64,000 nt of DNA from CAILZL01 sp963748005 (lineage in GTDB: Bacteria > Pseudomonadota > Gammaproteobacteria > Steroidobacterales > Steroidobacteraceae). The stretch's first letter is position 1. Each line of letters begins with the position of its first letter. The stretch spans positions 3,410,001 through 3,474,000 of the forward strand of contig CAVVHH010000002.1 in NCBI GenBank assembly GCA_963748005.1, written 5' to 3'. The position numbers and the translations under genes were made by a program. The notes below the pieces were generated by a model. The model ran no database searches. It saw only the letters and a program-made list of their open reading frames with translations, and was not told the origin of the DNA. Shown piece by piece: positions 8,908 through 18,027 of this stretch.

Positions 8908-9903
8908 ATGAATACCACACGTCGGCAGTTTGTAAGTGCCGGGACAGCCGCAGCATTGGCATTGAGCACGAACAACGTCCGTGCCAGTGCTGCACAGCCC
9001 GCCAGAACCTTCAAGAGTCCCCGCGATGGGTTGTGGGTGGCGGCCGTCACGCCTGTTGACCGTAACATGATGTTTGACTCTGCTGCCTACAAGGACATGC
9101 TCGCCTGGTGGAAGTCTCAAGGGGCGGATGGCGCGCTCGTACTGGGAACTACAGGCGAAGGCCAGTCCTTTTCGATTTCGGAGCGCAAGAAGATTGCCGA
9201 GTTCGCCATCGACAACAGTTCCGGGCTGGATATCATCGTGGGCACAGGGACAGCAAATTTCCCCGACACGATTGATCTGTCCAGGCATGCCGCTGACGCC
9301 GGCGCTAACAGCGTCCTGATCGTTCCCCCTTACTACGAAAAAAATCCGTCGGGTGACGGTGTCCTCAGATATTTCGACAAGGTATTTGCGGAAGTGAAAT
9401 CACCGGTGCGTTACTACCATATTCCCAGAACTACTGGCGTACCCATCACTGACGTGTCGGTGTGGCAGAAGCTTGGTCAGCACTCCAACTTTGTGGGTGT
9501 CAAGGATTCGAACGGTGACGCGGCTGAATACGACACTATCGTCGGGCAGCTGCCCAACGTAGCGGTATTCACGGGAACGGATGGTCTGATGCAGCAGGCC
9601 TTGAGCAGCGGCAACGGTGCCATACTTGCCTCAGGCAATCTTTACACCCGTCAACTGGCGGCGATCTGGGCGGCGCACCGTGCCGGCAAGGACCTCGCCG
9701 GTTCCATTGCGAACCTGAAGGTCGCCCAGGCGCTGTTGAGGCAGCCAGGCTATGGTCAGGGATTGTCCGCCACCAAATACGCGTTGAGCGTGATGCTGGG
9801 CAGCCAACGGACATTCTCACGGCCACCTGCGATCGATACGCTGACCGATACTGAAATGGCGAATATTCGTTCGGGTGTAGCTCAGCTCAAGGCTTTGGGT
9901 TGA
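8908..9903 (+). CDS. Tat-exported dihydrodipicolinate synthase/N-acetylneuraminate lyase family protein
   Basis: 331 residues. The N-terminus carries a twin-arginine signal (TTRRQFVSAG followed by a hydrophobic stretch and AxA), which is rare for this normally cytosolic aldolase family. The TIM-barrel motifs are intact: GTTGEGQSFS, Tyr170 in YHIPRTTG, and the Schiff-base Lys199 in GVKDSNGD. A pyruvate-type aldolase or dehydratase reaction on a keto acid is therefore plausible, but in the periplasm. Upstream TTG/ATG codons exist in frame, but ATG 8908 follows CAGGAG and begins the Tat signal. It heads a run of (+) genes to 14762. Confidence 0.92.
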   Translation: MNTTRRQFVSAGTAAALALSTNNVRASAAQPARTFKSPRDGLWVAAVTPVDRNMMFDSAAYKDMLAWWKSQGADGALVLGTTGEGQSFSISERKKIAEFAIDNSSGLDIIVGTGTANFPDTIDLSRHAADAGANSVLIVPPYYEKNPSGDGVLRYFDKVFAEVKSPVRYYHIPRTTGVPITDVSVWQKLGQHSNFVGVKDSNGDAAEYDTIVGQLPNVAVFTGTDGLMQQALSSGNGAILASGNLYTRQLAAIWAAHRAGKDLAGSIANLKVAQALLRQPGYGQGLSATKYALSVMLGSQRTFSRPPAIDTLTDTEMANIRSGVAQLKALG

Positions 9904-9970
9904 TAGCGGCAGCACAAACCATCAGCTTGCGAGTTGATCCTGTACTCTGCACACACGAACGAAAACGACA

Positions 9971-10567
9971 ATGCAAAAACACAGACTGGCTGTTATGGCG
10001 ATCCTTGTTGTCCTGCCGCAGATGGGCAGTTTCGCACAGTCCGTTACAGCACGCGACGCGGCTACTGATATCAGCAAGGCTGATCTTGAAGCGCTGGCAG
10101 CGCTTTCTCCGGGGGATCATCAGGGCAAAGTTGTCGATGTCGGCAAGCTGAATGTTGCAGTCGGCGTTGTGAATCGCAAGGCGACCAGTGACAAGCCAGG
10201 AGATCCGGTCAGGGGTATCTATCACGACAGCACCACCGAGGTTTACTACATTCTGTCGGGCTCCGGGATGCTGACCACCGGGGGCACGATTGTCGAACCG
10301 ACACGCTCAGCTGCGGACAGCGATATTGTGAAAGTGCTGAACGGTCCGAGTGGCAGCGGCATCAATCGGGATGGCTATACGCGCCGCGTCGGGCCAGGCG
10401 ACATGGTCGTTATTCCCGCGGGTGTGTTCCATGGTTGGAGTCAGATCGTGGATCACGTGACGTATCTGAGCGTGCGGCCCGATCCCGACAAAGTGCTGCC
10501 CACCGGATACGTGAATCCCGTGCTGAAAAAGCAGGAGTCAATTTCGCATGGCAACCGAGATGAATAG
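9971..10567 (+). CDS. Exported cupin-domain protein
   Basis: 198 residues with a signal peptide (VLPQMGSFAQS). A single cupin barrel is visible: metal-binding motif 1 as YHDSTTEVYYILSGSG with the usual His and Glu, and motif 2 as PGDMVVIPAGVFHGW with the second His. Metal binding is therefore likely, as in small dioxygenases or isomerases, but the reaction is not readable. The last 20 bases overlap the start of the next gene in another frame, indicating co-expression with the ceramidase-like protein. Confidence 0.88.
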   Translation: MQKHRLAVMAILVVLPQMGSFAQSVTARDAATDISKADLEALAALSPGDHQGKVVDVGKLNVAVGVVNRKATSDKPGDPVRGIYHDSTTEVYYILSGSGMLTTGGTIVEPTRSAADSDIVKVLNGPSGSGINRDGYTRRVGPGDMVVIPAGVFHGWSQIVDHVTYLSVRPDPDKVLPTGYVNPVLKKQESISHGNRDE

Positions 10568-11906
10568 ACTTTATCGACGATGCACAGGATGGGCGATCGC
10601 ACTTTGCCTGTCGCTGCAGTTCCCGGCTTATGCCGGCGAGCTGCGCGTCGGTGTGGGTAAGGCATCGGTGACGCCTGGCGCAGCTGATTTTCCCTACCTG
10701 CCCTCTGATGCACCCAGTTTGAATACCGGGCCGGGTGAACGCAGTTTTGTCGGTGTACACGATGACATATACGCCCGGGCACTGATCCTGGATGACGGTG
10801 CGCAGCGCGTGGCGCTGGTGGTGCTGGAGGTGACGACTGTTCCCGCTGCTGAGGATATGGTGAAGGCGGTTGCACGACAGCTTGGCATTGATGAATCCCA
10901 TGTGATGCTGGCTGCCACCCACACACACAATGTGCCACTGTTCAGCTATGCCGGTCAGAACCCCAGTTCACGCGAAACACGGGAGATTGAGCGGCTCAAG
11001 CAGGGCGCACTGGAAGCCATCCGGCAGGCAAACGCGCATCTGCAACCCGCACGCGTCGCATTTGGACGTGGAGAAAGCTGGATCAATATCAACAATGGTG
11101 AGCAAAATGGCCTGAAGGCAGGGTACGACCCACATGGTCCTTCGGACAAGACACTCGATGTGGTGCGATTCGTCAGCCGCGAAGGTGCGCCCATCGCAAT
11201 GCTCGTAAATTACGCGTCGCATGCCGAGGTGATGTTCCGCAGCGTGACCAGGAACGGTGGCTACGAGGTGAGCGGTGATCTGCCCGGCGCTGTTTCTCAC
11301 ATATTGGAAGCGCTACCCGGTGCAGCGCCGGTGGTACTGTTCACCAGCGCCGCGGAGGCCGATCAGCTGACGCTTTTCAAGTCGTTACAAAACGCCGGGC
11401 AACTACCTGCGGCAGATGAAGGAGCCGCAGGTTGGGCTCTTCTGAATGTACAGGCGCGGCGGCTCGCGGAATCCGTCATGGGAGTGGTTGCAACCATGCA
11501 GCCCGGCGACGCGCAAGCACGCATCGATGCTGCCGCTGGCGCTGCGACTTGTCCTGGTCAACAGCTGCGTGTCGATCCTAAGACTGGTCACGCCATTGTA
11601 GAAGACAGGCCGCCCGTAACGATTCCGCTATCGATGATCAGGGTCAATGATATCGTGCTGGCCGGGGTAGGCGGCGATGTGGCCAGCGAGATAGGCAGGC
11701 GCTTCAAAGCGAAGTCGCCGGTCGCCAACTCAATGATGATCAGTATGGTGGGTGCTTCGGTTGGGTACATTTTTTCCGACGCAAGCTACGTGCATCCGGG
11801 ACACGGCCTGACGAAATCGCTGTTAAAGCCCAACTGTGCCGAGCAAGCGATTGTGGACGGCCTGACGCATCTGGTCCAGTCTCGATCCACGGCAGAAAGA
11901 AAATAG
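10548..11906 (+). CDS. Neutral ceramidase-like secreted protein
   Basis: 452 residues with a signal peptide (LSLQFPAYAG). The body resembles the N-terminal domain of neutral/alkaline non-lysosomal ceramidases: RVGVGKASVTP at the start of the mature protein, VHDDIYARALILDDG, AATHTHNVP (candidate zinc ligands) and VNYASHAEVM. It is much shorter than true ceramidases (about 650-780 residues) and lacks the C-terminal domain, as do many bacterial members of unknown substrate. An amidase or ester hydrolase role is a guess. Start ATG 10548 overlaps the cupin gene; ATG 10560 is equally possible. Confidence 0.78.
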   Translation: MATEMNRLYRRCTGWAIALCLSLQFPAYAGELRVGVGKASVTPGAADFPYLPSDAPSLNTGPGERSFVGVHDDIYARALILDDGAQRVALVVLEVTTVPAAEDMVKAVARQLGIDESHVMLAATHTHNVPLFSYAGQNPSSRETREIERLKQGALEAIRQANAHLQPARVAFGRGESWININNGEQNGLKAGYDPHGPSDKTLDVVRFVSREGAPIAMLVNYASHAEVMFRSVTRNGGYEVSGDLPGAVSHILEALPGAAPVVLFTSAAEADQLTLFKSLQNAGQLPAADEGAAGWALLNVQARRLAESVMGVVATMQPGDAQARIDAAAGAATCPGQQLRVDPKTGHAIVEDRPPVTIPLSMIRVNDIVLAGVGGDVASEIGRRFKAKSPVANSMMISMVGASVGYIFSDASYVHPGHGLTKSLLKPNCAEQAIVDGLTHLVQSRSTAERK

Positions 11907-12244
11907 ATCCAGGCGACGCATGGCCGAGCCAGCGCATCGAGATGAATCTGTCAAGTTGATGAATGGATCGATGGCAGGTTCAGCTGAGGATGTCGGGCCG
12001 ATGCTGCCCCTGCGTTTGCAGAATCCACGTTGATTCGCTGGGCTGAATTCTTCGTTCTCGCGCGGCCTGCGAGTAGCCATTTCTTGCGCAAAGTTCCCTA
12101 TCACACATAAAGAACAGTCTTGTGCGCTGCCTGGTGGACCAGCCAGGAAATAATGCACATGGCATTTCGATGGGGCAATGAGTCAGGAAAAATCGACCTT
12201 GCACGGTCCTCCGACTGTTGGTTTGGTATGGAGCGATCAGCCTT
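11907..12244. other. Intergenic region
   Basis: 338 bases with no open frame that looks coding, no CTGGTMT operator and no clear hairpin. It separates the ceramidase-like gene from the tannase-family gene, so a promoter for the latter is expected here, but I cannot point to one. Confidence 0.4.
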
Positions 12245-13864
12245 ATGAGAGCGTTGCGACTCCCGTATCGAGTATTGATGATCTCAGGCGTGATGCTGGC
12301 GCTGTCGTTCTTTTTTATCGACATCATTTTCGCTGCGACTGCTGCTGGAACCCAGAGCCCGCCACTGCGAGACAGTCAAGCCGCTGCTCCCGTTGTGGCC
12401 TGCGCGGAGTTGATGAAGCCGATGTTGCACAACTCGACGATCACCATTGCCCAGACTGTCGGTGCGGGTGAATACAGGCTGCCGCCAAGTAGTGCTGATC
12501 GTCCGGGGATGAACATAGCCGGTCGTACGCAGTTTGGTACAAATCCTGTCTTTTGCAGGGTAGCTGCCATATTGAAGCCCAGCACGGATTCGGCCATCAA
12601 GATCGAGGTCTGGCTGCCACAATCAGGCTGGAACGGCAAGTTTCTTGGTGTAGGTAATTCTGGCTGGGGCGGAGCTTTGATGTACTCCGGTATGTTGACC
12701 GGCTTACTCGATGGTTACGCAACTGCCAGTACGGACACCGGTCATGACAGTTCCACACCAGATGGTAGCGGTGGGCGCTTCACTTTGGGTCACCCGGAAA
12801 AGCTGATTGACTACGCTTATCGGGCCGATCACGAAATGACCGTGTATGCCAAGGCACTCATCAAAGCATTCTACGGTGTGGCACCTGTTCGTTCGTACTG
12901 GATTGGCTGTTCGCTGGGCGGACTCGAAGGTCTTATCGAAGCAAAGCGTTACCCAAATGATTACGATGGCATCGTCGCGGGTGCGCCGCCAAATCCGCTG
13001 ACGTATTTTAACGCGGCACAACTCTGGCCCAACTGGTTGATCAGCCAGGACCCGCGGCGTCTGATTTCCAGAACCAAGTACGCCATGATTCATGGTGCCG
13101 TGCTGAAGACCTGTTCTTCCAGGATCGGACTGCAGGATGGCCTGGTCGAAGAGCCGGACAAATGCACATTCGATCCCCGGCAGTTGCAGTGCAAAGGTGC
13201 CGATGCACCGGACTGCTTGACCGCGCCGCAGGTTTATCTATTGCAGCAGACTTATGCAGGTCCAATCAACCCGCGTACCAGAAAGAGAATCTTTCCAGGA
13301 CCGGCGCCAGGCTCGGAGCTGGAGATGTTCACTTTTGCCGATGGAGGCTCCTTTGCCAACGCGCTCGACCTGTACCGCTACGCCGCATTCCAGAACGCAA
13401 CGTGGGATTCCAGGACCATGGATTGGGACAAGGACGTAAATACGGCGGTCGCAAAGCTCGGTCCATTGCTGCATGTGGATTCTGATCTGAAACCCTTCTT
13501 TTATCGCGGTGGAAAATTACTGCTGTATATCGGCTGGAACGATTATCACAATCCAGCGGAACTGATCGAATACTACAAGAGCCTGATTGAAAACTCGGGG
13601 GGCGAGCAAGTCCGCACTTCAGCGCGCCTGTTCACCATTCCTGGCATGAATCACTGTGCTGGTGGTGCCGGCTGTGACACATTCAACAAGCTGGGAGTCA
13701 TTGATGATTGGGTCGATCATGGCAAAGCGCCGGAGCGCATTCCTGCTTCCAGGGTGAGTGCCGGAAAAATCGTGCGTACCCGCCCGCTATGCGCTTATCC
13801 GGCTGTGGCCAAGTACAAGGGAACTGGGAATAGCAATGACGCGGCCAATTTCATTTGTGAATGA
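12245..13864 (+). CDS. Tannase/feruloyl esterase family protein
   Basis: 539 residues. N-terminal hydrophobic signal, then the tannase/feruloyl esterase fold: CRVAAILKPS, EVWLPQSGWNGKFLGVGNSGWGG, ASTDTGHDS, the nucleophile elbow GCSLGG with Ser223, NDYDGIVAGAPP, and the catalytic-His region PGMNHCAGG near the C-terminus. Two Cys close to Ser and His fit the disulfide that joins them in this family. All triad positions look intact. Expected reaction: hydrolysis of phenolic esters such as galloyl, feruloyl or related aryl esters outside the cytoplasm. ATG 12245 was preferred to TTG 12218. Confidence 0.92.
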   Translation: MRALRLPYRVLMISGVMLALSFFFIDIIFAATAAGTQSPPLRDSQAAAPVVACAELMKPMLHNSTITIAQTVGAGEYRLPPSSADRPGMNIAGRTQFGTNPVFCRVAAILKPSTDSAIKIEVWLPQSGWNGKFLGVGNSGWGGALMYSGMLTGLLDGYATASTDTGHDSSTPDGSGGRFTLGHPEKLIDYAYRADHEMTVYAKALIKAFYGVAPVRSYWIGCSLGGLEGLIEAKRYPNDYDGIVAGAPPNPLTYFNAAQLWPNWLISQDPRRLISRTKYAMIHGAVLKTCSSRIGLQDGLVEEPDKCTFDPRQLQCKGADAPDCLTAPQVYLLQQTYAGPINPRTRKRIFPGPAPGSELEMFTFADGGSFANALDLYRYAAFQNATWDSRTMDWDKDVNTAVAKLGPLLHVDSDLKPFFYRGGKLLLYIGWNDYHNPAELIEYYKSLIENSGGEQVRTSARLFTIPGMNHCAGGAGCDTFNKLGVIDDWVDHGKAPERIPASRVSAGKIVRTRPLCAYPAVAKYKGTGNSNDAANFICE

Positions 13865-13958
13865 GACAAGTAGATCCATGGCAACCAACAGGAAGTCATC
13901 AATGAAGCATACAACTCGTTCCATTGGGTCAGGCCGTTTTATTTCCGGGAGTATTCTC

Positions 13959-14762
13959 ATGACAAGTGCGCATAAGATTTCGACACCATTTTCGGTGATG
14001 CTTTGGATGGCATCTATTGCTGTCATGTCTGCATCGCCCCCGGCGACTGCGCAGACGCAGGGCAAGACACCCAGCTCAACGGCACTGCCGGACATTAGCC
14101 CCCTGGTGCATTTCGAAGCAGTGAACCGGCAGGAACCAGCAGGTGACAGGCTGGGCCCGCCACGACGCATCGCTGCTGCGATCGTTGCGCAGGACAATCC
14201 TTCCCCGAAGTCGATCGTGGACGTCGGCTCGTTCACCGGCGAGTTTCTGGAAGCGTTCATGCAGCGGTTTCCCACGTCGCATGGACAGTGGACCGAGCCC
14301 GTTGATGGGAATCTGAACAACGCCAGGAAGCGCTTCGCCCGCTTCGGCGATCATGTTGACTATGTCATCGGCTGCCCGTCACGCGACATCAGTCTTGGCT
14401 GTGTTCCCAAGGACGTCGATGTGATGATCACCTCCTGGTTGTCGATTCATCAGGATCTGAAAGGGATCCAGAAGTTCTACCGTGATGCGGCGCCCATGCT
14501 GCCGTCCGGCGGCTGGCTGATCAATCTGGACCATGTCGCGTATGGCGGCAGCCCATGGGAACAGCGGCTGCAGGCGGCTCGTGTCGAAGCGACGGGTGAG
14601 GGCCTGTCTGCGCTGACGGAAGGTCCTCCAGTACATCACAAGGAATATGTGACACCGACGCTCGAAGATCAGATTGCCGCCTTCAAGGCAGCGGGCTTCG
14701 ACGACGTTCAGGTGGTATGGCGCCGCTTCAACACTGTGCTGTTCATGGCCAGGAAAAAGTAA
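13959..14762 (+). CDS. Exported methyltransferase-fold protein (copy A)
   Basis: 267 residues. Signal peptide ending ATAQ, then a class I SAM-methyltransferase-like Rossmann core: VDVGSFTGEFLEAF as motif I, an acidic loop GQWTEPVD, DVDVMITSWLSIH as the motif IV region, and SGGWLINLDHV. Two cysteines nine positions apart (GCPSRDISLGC) are conserved in all four paralogues and could form a disulfide. I chose ATG 13959 because the mature and signal regions then match copy B (19924-20727) residue for residue in length; ATG 13902 also has a good ribosome-binding site. The last 208 bases are identical to copy B. Activity in the SAM-free periplasm is doubtful. Confidence 0.85.
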   Translation: MTSAHKISTPFSVMLWMASIAVMSASPPATAQTQGKTPSSTALPDISPLVHFEAVNRQEPAGDRLGPPRRIAAAIVAQDNPSPKSIVDVGSFTGEFLEAFMQRFPTSHGQWTEPVDGNLNNARKRFARFGDHVDYVIGCPSRDISLGCVPKDVDVMITSWLSIHQDLKGIQKFYRDAAPMLPSGGWLINLDHVAYGGSPWEQRLQAARVEATGEGLSALTEGPPVHHKEYVTPTLEDQIAAFKAAGFDDVQVVWRRFNTVLFMARKK

Positions 14763-14769
14763 TCGCGGT
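14562..14769 (+). repeat. 208-bp perfect direct repeat, copy 1
   Basis: Identical base for base to 20527-20734. It covers the 3' end of methyltransferase-fold copy A and seven bases past its stop codon. Upstream of the repeat the two genes differ at many third codon positions, so the boundary is sharp. Confidence 0.97.
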
Positions 14770-14791
14770 GTCTTGTTTATTAACGCCTCGG

Positions 14792-14833
14792 GCTGCACTG
14801 TTCTGCCGGTCTATCCAGGTAAGCCAGTGCAGC
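14792..14833. terminator. Inverted repeat between convergent genes
   Basis: GCTGCACTG (14792-14800) pairs perfectly with CAGTGCAGC (14825-14833) across a 24-base loop, between a (+) gene ending at 14762 and a (-) operon ending at 14931. Its position suits a two-way terminator, but no T-run follows on either strand. Confidence 0.35.
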
Positions 14834-14930
14834 AATATCGTTGATAAAGATAGATCGGGTTGTACTCACATATGACGATCATTCGTAACCGTCGTGTCAG
14901 GTTTGACGACCCAGATACGGCGTAACGTTG

Positions 14931-16313
14931 CTATACATACGACCAGAGCAGGGCTGTGATGATAAAGCCGACAATGCCTGCGCACGTCGTAATGACTGTC
15001 CACGTACGCAGTCCGTCGGCGACATTCAAGCCGATAAGTCTGGTGACGATCCAGAAGCCCGCATCGTTAACATGCGAGACCGAGAGCCCGCCAGCACCCA
15101 TGGCCAGGCATATCAGCGCCAGCTGATTTGCATTGAACCCGTTTTGTGCCACGACTGGACTGATAATTCCTGCTGTCGTGATCAGGGCTACGGTGGTCGG
15201 ACCTTGTGCTGCGCGTAACAGCATTGTCAGAAAAAAGGCCAGGCCAAGCACGGGCAAGCCCGTTGAACGCAGCAGCTCGGAAATCGCCTTGCCGATGCCG
15301 CTGGATACCAGTACCTGGGCAAAAATACCGCCGGCGCCTGTGATCAGAATGACCATGGCGATGCCGGGGATGGCCGAACCAATCACGTCCGCGACCGCCC
15401 GACGGCTCCAGCCGCGTCGGATACCGAGCACATATGCACACAGCAGCACGTCCGCCAACAGGGCAACGAACGGCGTGCCGAGCACCACCAGTATGTCGCG
15501 GGCAATGGAATGGACCGGCAAGATCGCGGCAGCAAGCGTGCCCAGCATGATGAGTACGATGGGAATCACGATCAGCAACACAGTAGTCATTACGCCAGGC
15601 GCACGCTCTGTGGGCGATGACTCCACTGGTGCACTTTCGATCGTTGCCAAAGTATTGTCTGCGCCATACACTTCGGCGCGAATATCACCTGCCATGGAAT
15701 ACTCGCGACGCATCATTGCCTTGGCGACGAAATAGGCAAAGAACGTTGTGACTGCGCAAATGGGAAGGCCCCACATCAAGATGCGGCCCACATCGCTGCC
15801 GAGCAGACCCGCCGCGGCAACCGGACCGGGGTGAGGTGGCAGGAAGGCATGCACAATCAGCAGCGTGATACACATGGGCAATGCAAATTGCAGTAGTGGT
15901 CTGCCGGTCGCGCGCGTCACACCATAGGCCATGGGCATGAGCATAATGACGCCCACTTCAAAAAACACGGGAATGCCAATCACAAAACCTGCAATGGTGA
16001 GCGCCAGCGGTGCACGACTGGTGCCGAAGCGGTCGAGCAGATTCCTGGCGAACGCAGCAGCACCTCCCGAGTGCTCGATCAACCGACCAATCATGGCGCC
16101 AAGTGGAATGATGAGGGCTATATGGCCAAGTGTCTTGCCCATCCCGCCTTCGATCGTTGACGCCAGTTCGGTGGGCGATATCCCCGCTGTCAACGCCACC
16201 AGGATACTGACGAACAGCAGTGCGACGAATGGATGCAGCTTGATCTTGAGTATCAGGAAGAGCAGTAGCGCGATGGCAGCTACAGCGATTGTCACCAGCA
16301 ATTCAGCATTCAT
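14931..16313 (-). CDS. GntP-family gluconate/sugar-acid permease
   Basis: 460 residues, about twelve membrane segments, with GntP/ArsB-superfamily features: LKIKLHPFVALLFVSILVALTAG near the N-terminus, MGKTLGHIALIIPLGAMIGRLIEHSGG, and FLPPHPGPVAAAG, the PHPG signature of the family. It is an inner-membrane H+ symporter for gluconate or related aldonates or hydroxy acids. It is the last gene of a (-) operon behind cytochrome b561, a keto-deoxy acid dehydratase-like gene and an enolase-superfamily dehydratase, so the imported substrate is probably the sugar acid they degrade. ATG 16313 overlaps nothing and sits 19 bases after the previous stop. Confidence 0.93.
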   Translation of the reverse strand: MNAELLVTIAVAAIALLLFLILKIKLHPFVALLFVSILVALTAGISPTELASTIEGGMGKTLGHIALIIPLGAMIGRLIEHSGGAAAFARNLLDRFGTSRAPLALTIAGFVIGIPVFFEVGVIMLMPMAYGVTRATGRPLLQFALPMCITLLIVHAFLPPHPGPVAAAGLLGSDVGRILMWGLPICAVTTFFAYFVAKAMMRREYSMAGDIRAEVYGADNTLATIESAPVESSPTERAPGVMTTVLLIVIPIVLIMLGTLAAAILPVHSIARDILVVLGTPFVALLADVLLCAYVLGIRRGWSRRAVADVIGSAIPGIAMVILITGAGGIFAQVLVSSGIGKAISELLRSTGLPVLGLAFFLTMLLRAAQGPTTVALITTAGIISPVVAQNGFNANQLALICLAMGAGGLSVSHVNDAGFWIVTRLIGLNVADGLRTWTVITTCAGIVGFIITALLWSYV

Positions 16314-16332
16314 CGATCGATATCCGTGCCAG

Positions 16333-17091
16333 TCATGGGTGCGGGTGAGGCGGAGCTGGCGCTTCAGCACGTGGTGGCCCGAAGCGTTTGCGGTAGCTGT
16401 CTACGGTGTATCGGCTGATGCCCCAGCCGATGACGTGACAGGAATTGCCGGGGTGCCGAGTATCCGGTCCCCAGATGGCCTGATAGGTATCGATGCAGCG
16501 TCCTGCTCTCTGCAGTTTGTAAGCGACAACCAGAACGGCTACCCACCACAGGCCAATTGTCATGTACATCCAGAGAGGTGCGGCCGCGAGCTTAAGGCCC
16601 AGACCGGTGACCAGAATGCTTAACAGCAAGGCCCCGTAACCACAGAGTTTGTGCAGCCATTCAAATATCACGCGCCGACGGGTCATGTCGTAGTGATCAC
16701 CATGCCGAACGCTCGAGGCATCAAAGCCTGTATCGGCCTGAAGTGGACCACCTTTGCTGCCACGCAGATAACCGCCGACCAACTGCATCCAGCCTGACAA
16801 CACGACTAACCAGCCCAGGCTGGCATGCAGCGACTGACCAAAGGCCGTGCGTCCGGTGCTTACCCATACCAGGCCCACACCAATGGACATGCACAGAACA
16901 CCCGAGATTTGTAGTGCCAGGTGCGAATGCCACCACAGCTTGTTATCGAGTTTGTTCGGCCAGTCTTGCATAGGGGTGACTTTGAAATAGCGCGCAATCA
17001 ATATTCCGATTGGCAGCAGTATCGTCCATGACAACACCATCAGGCGCCCATGCCATGCAAACGTGGCGCTGATCTGGTGTTCAATGTTCAT
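16333..17091 (-). CDS. Cytochrome b561-domain membrane protein
   Basis: 252 residues with a cytochrome b561 core: an opening FAWHGRLMVLSW, then WWHSHLALQISG, LHASLGWLVVLSGWMQLVGG and FEWLHKLCGYGALL, each giving a membrane helix with a His positioned for haem b ligation, followed by a fifth helix. The Arg/Pro-rich tail (PPRAEAPAPPHPHP) is cytosolic or disordered. Such proteins move electrons across the membrane, usually from ascorbate-like or lactone donors. Its place inside a sugar-acid operon, nine bases from the dehydratase gene, suggests electron transfer linked to oxidation of a sugar or aldonolactone (inference). Confidence 0.85.
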   Translation of the reverse strand: MNIEHQISATFAWHGRLMVLSWTILLPIGILIARYFKVTPMQDWPNKLDNKLWWHSHLALQISGVLCMSIGVGLVWVSTGRTAFGQSLHASLGWLVVLSGWMQLVGGYLRGSKGGPLQADTGFDASSVRHGDHYDMTRRRVIFEWLHKLCGYGALLLSILVTGLGLKLAAAPLWMYMTIGLWWVAVLVVAYKLQRAGRCIDTYQAIWGPDTRHPGNSCHVIGWGISRYTVDSYRKRFGPPRAEAPAPPHPHP

Positions 17092-17100
17092 GCAAGCCGC

Positions 17101-18027
17101 TCAGTGACCCCAGCGCAAGACCATTGGATCGAGGCGTTTTGCGGTTTCAATCAGACCCCGGCGTGTATCGGGGTGCAGGGGCGGCAACGGATGACGCGGT
17201 GCTTCGCAGGCAATCACGCCGCCTTCTTTCATCAGGGCCTTGGCGGCGAGCAACCCAGTCTGACGGTTCTCGTAATTTATCAGCGGCAGCCAGCGCTGGT
17301 AGTGCGCGATGGCATCTTCACGCTGGCCAGCGAAATAGGCATCGACTATCAGACGCATGCCATCAGCATAAGCGCCGCCGGTCATCGCGCCCGTCGCGCC
17401 GGCATCCAGATCGGGCAACAGCGTGATGCCTTCTTCGCCGTCCCAAGGGCCCTCAATGGCGGCGCCACCCAGGCGAATCAACTCGCGCAGCTTGGATGCC
17501 GCCCCGGATGTTTCTATCTTGAAGTATCTGATCTGTTCAAGTTCAAGCGCCATCCGCGCCAGGAATGCGGTCGACAGCACTGTGCCGCTGGCGGGTGCAT
17601 CCTGGATCATTACAGGAATCGTCAGCGCATCCGACAGGCGCGCGTAGAACTCGTAGATCATGTTTTCAGGAACGCGGAAAGTGGCGCCGTGATACGGTGG
17701 CATCACCATCACCATGGCCGCACCGCATTCCTGCGCGCGGCGCGAACGTTCGACGCAGACCGCAGTGCTGAAATGCGTCGTCGTTACGATTACCGGCACG
17801 CGGCCCTTGACGTGTTCGAGTACGGTCGACGTCAGGATTTCGCGCTCGTGGTCGGACAGCAGAAACTGCTCGGAGAAATTGGCCAGGATACAGATGCCGT
17901 TCGATCCAGCATCAATCATGAAATCAATGCAGCGTTTCTGACTCTCGAGATCCAGCTCCCCGGTTTCAGTAAACGTCGTTGGAGCGACGGGGAATACCCC
18001 TCGGTAGCGTCGGTGCATGGACGTCAT
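17101..18027 (-). CDS. DHDPS-family 2-keto-3-deoxy sugar-acid dehydratase/aldolase
   Basis: 308 residues, cytosolic. It resembles the L-2-keto-3-deoxyarabonate dehydratase branch of the DHDPS superfamily: RYRGVFPVAPTTF, DAGSNGICILANFSEQFLL, PVIVTTTHF, MPPYHGATFRVPE, MIQDAPASGT, the Schiff-base Lys in YFKIETSG, and EGPWDGEEGITLLPDLDAGA. In that branch the usual YNxP Tyr is replaced by the QDAP block, as here. ATG 18027 overlaps the TGA of the upstream gene (ATGA), indicating translational coupling. Predicted step: 2-keto-3-deoxy-pentonate to a semialdehyde, downstream of the enolase-type dehydratase. Exact substrate inferred, not proven. Confidence 0.88.
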   Translation of the reverse strand: MTSMHRRYRGVFPVAPTTFTETGELDLESQKRCIDFMIDAGSNGICILANFSEQFLLSDHEREILTSTVLEHVKGRVPVIVTTTHFSTAVCVERSRRAQECGAAMVMVMPPYHGATFRVPENMIYEFYARLSDALTIPVMIQDAPASGTVLSTAFLARMALELEQIRYFKIETSGAASKLRELIRLGGAAIEGPWDGEEGITLLPDLDAGATGAMTGGAYADGMRLIVDAYFAGQREDAIAHYQRWLPLINYENRQTGLLAAKALMKEGGVIACEAPRHPLPPLHPDTRRGLIETAKRLDPMVLRWGH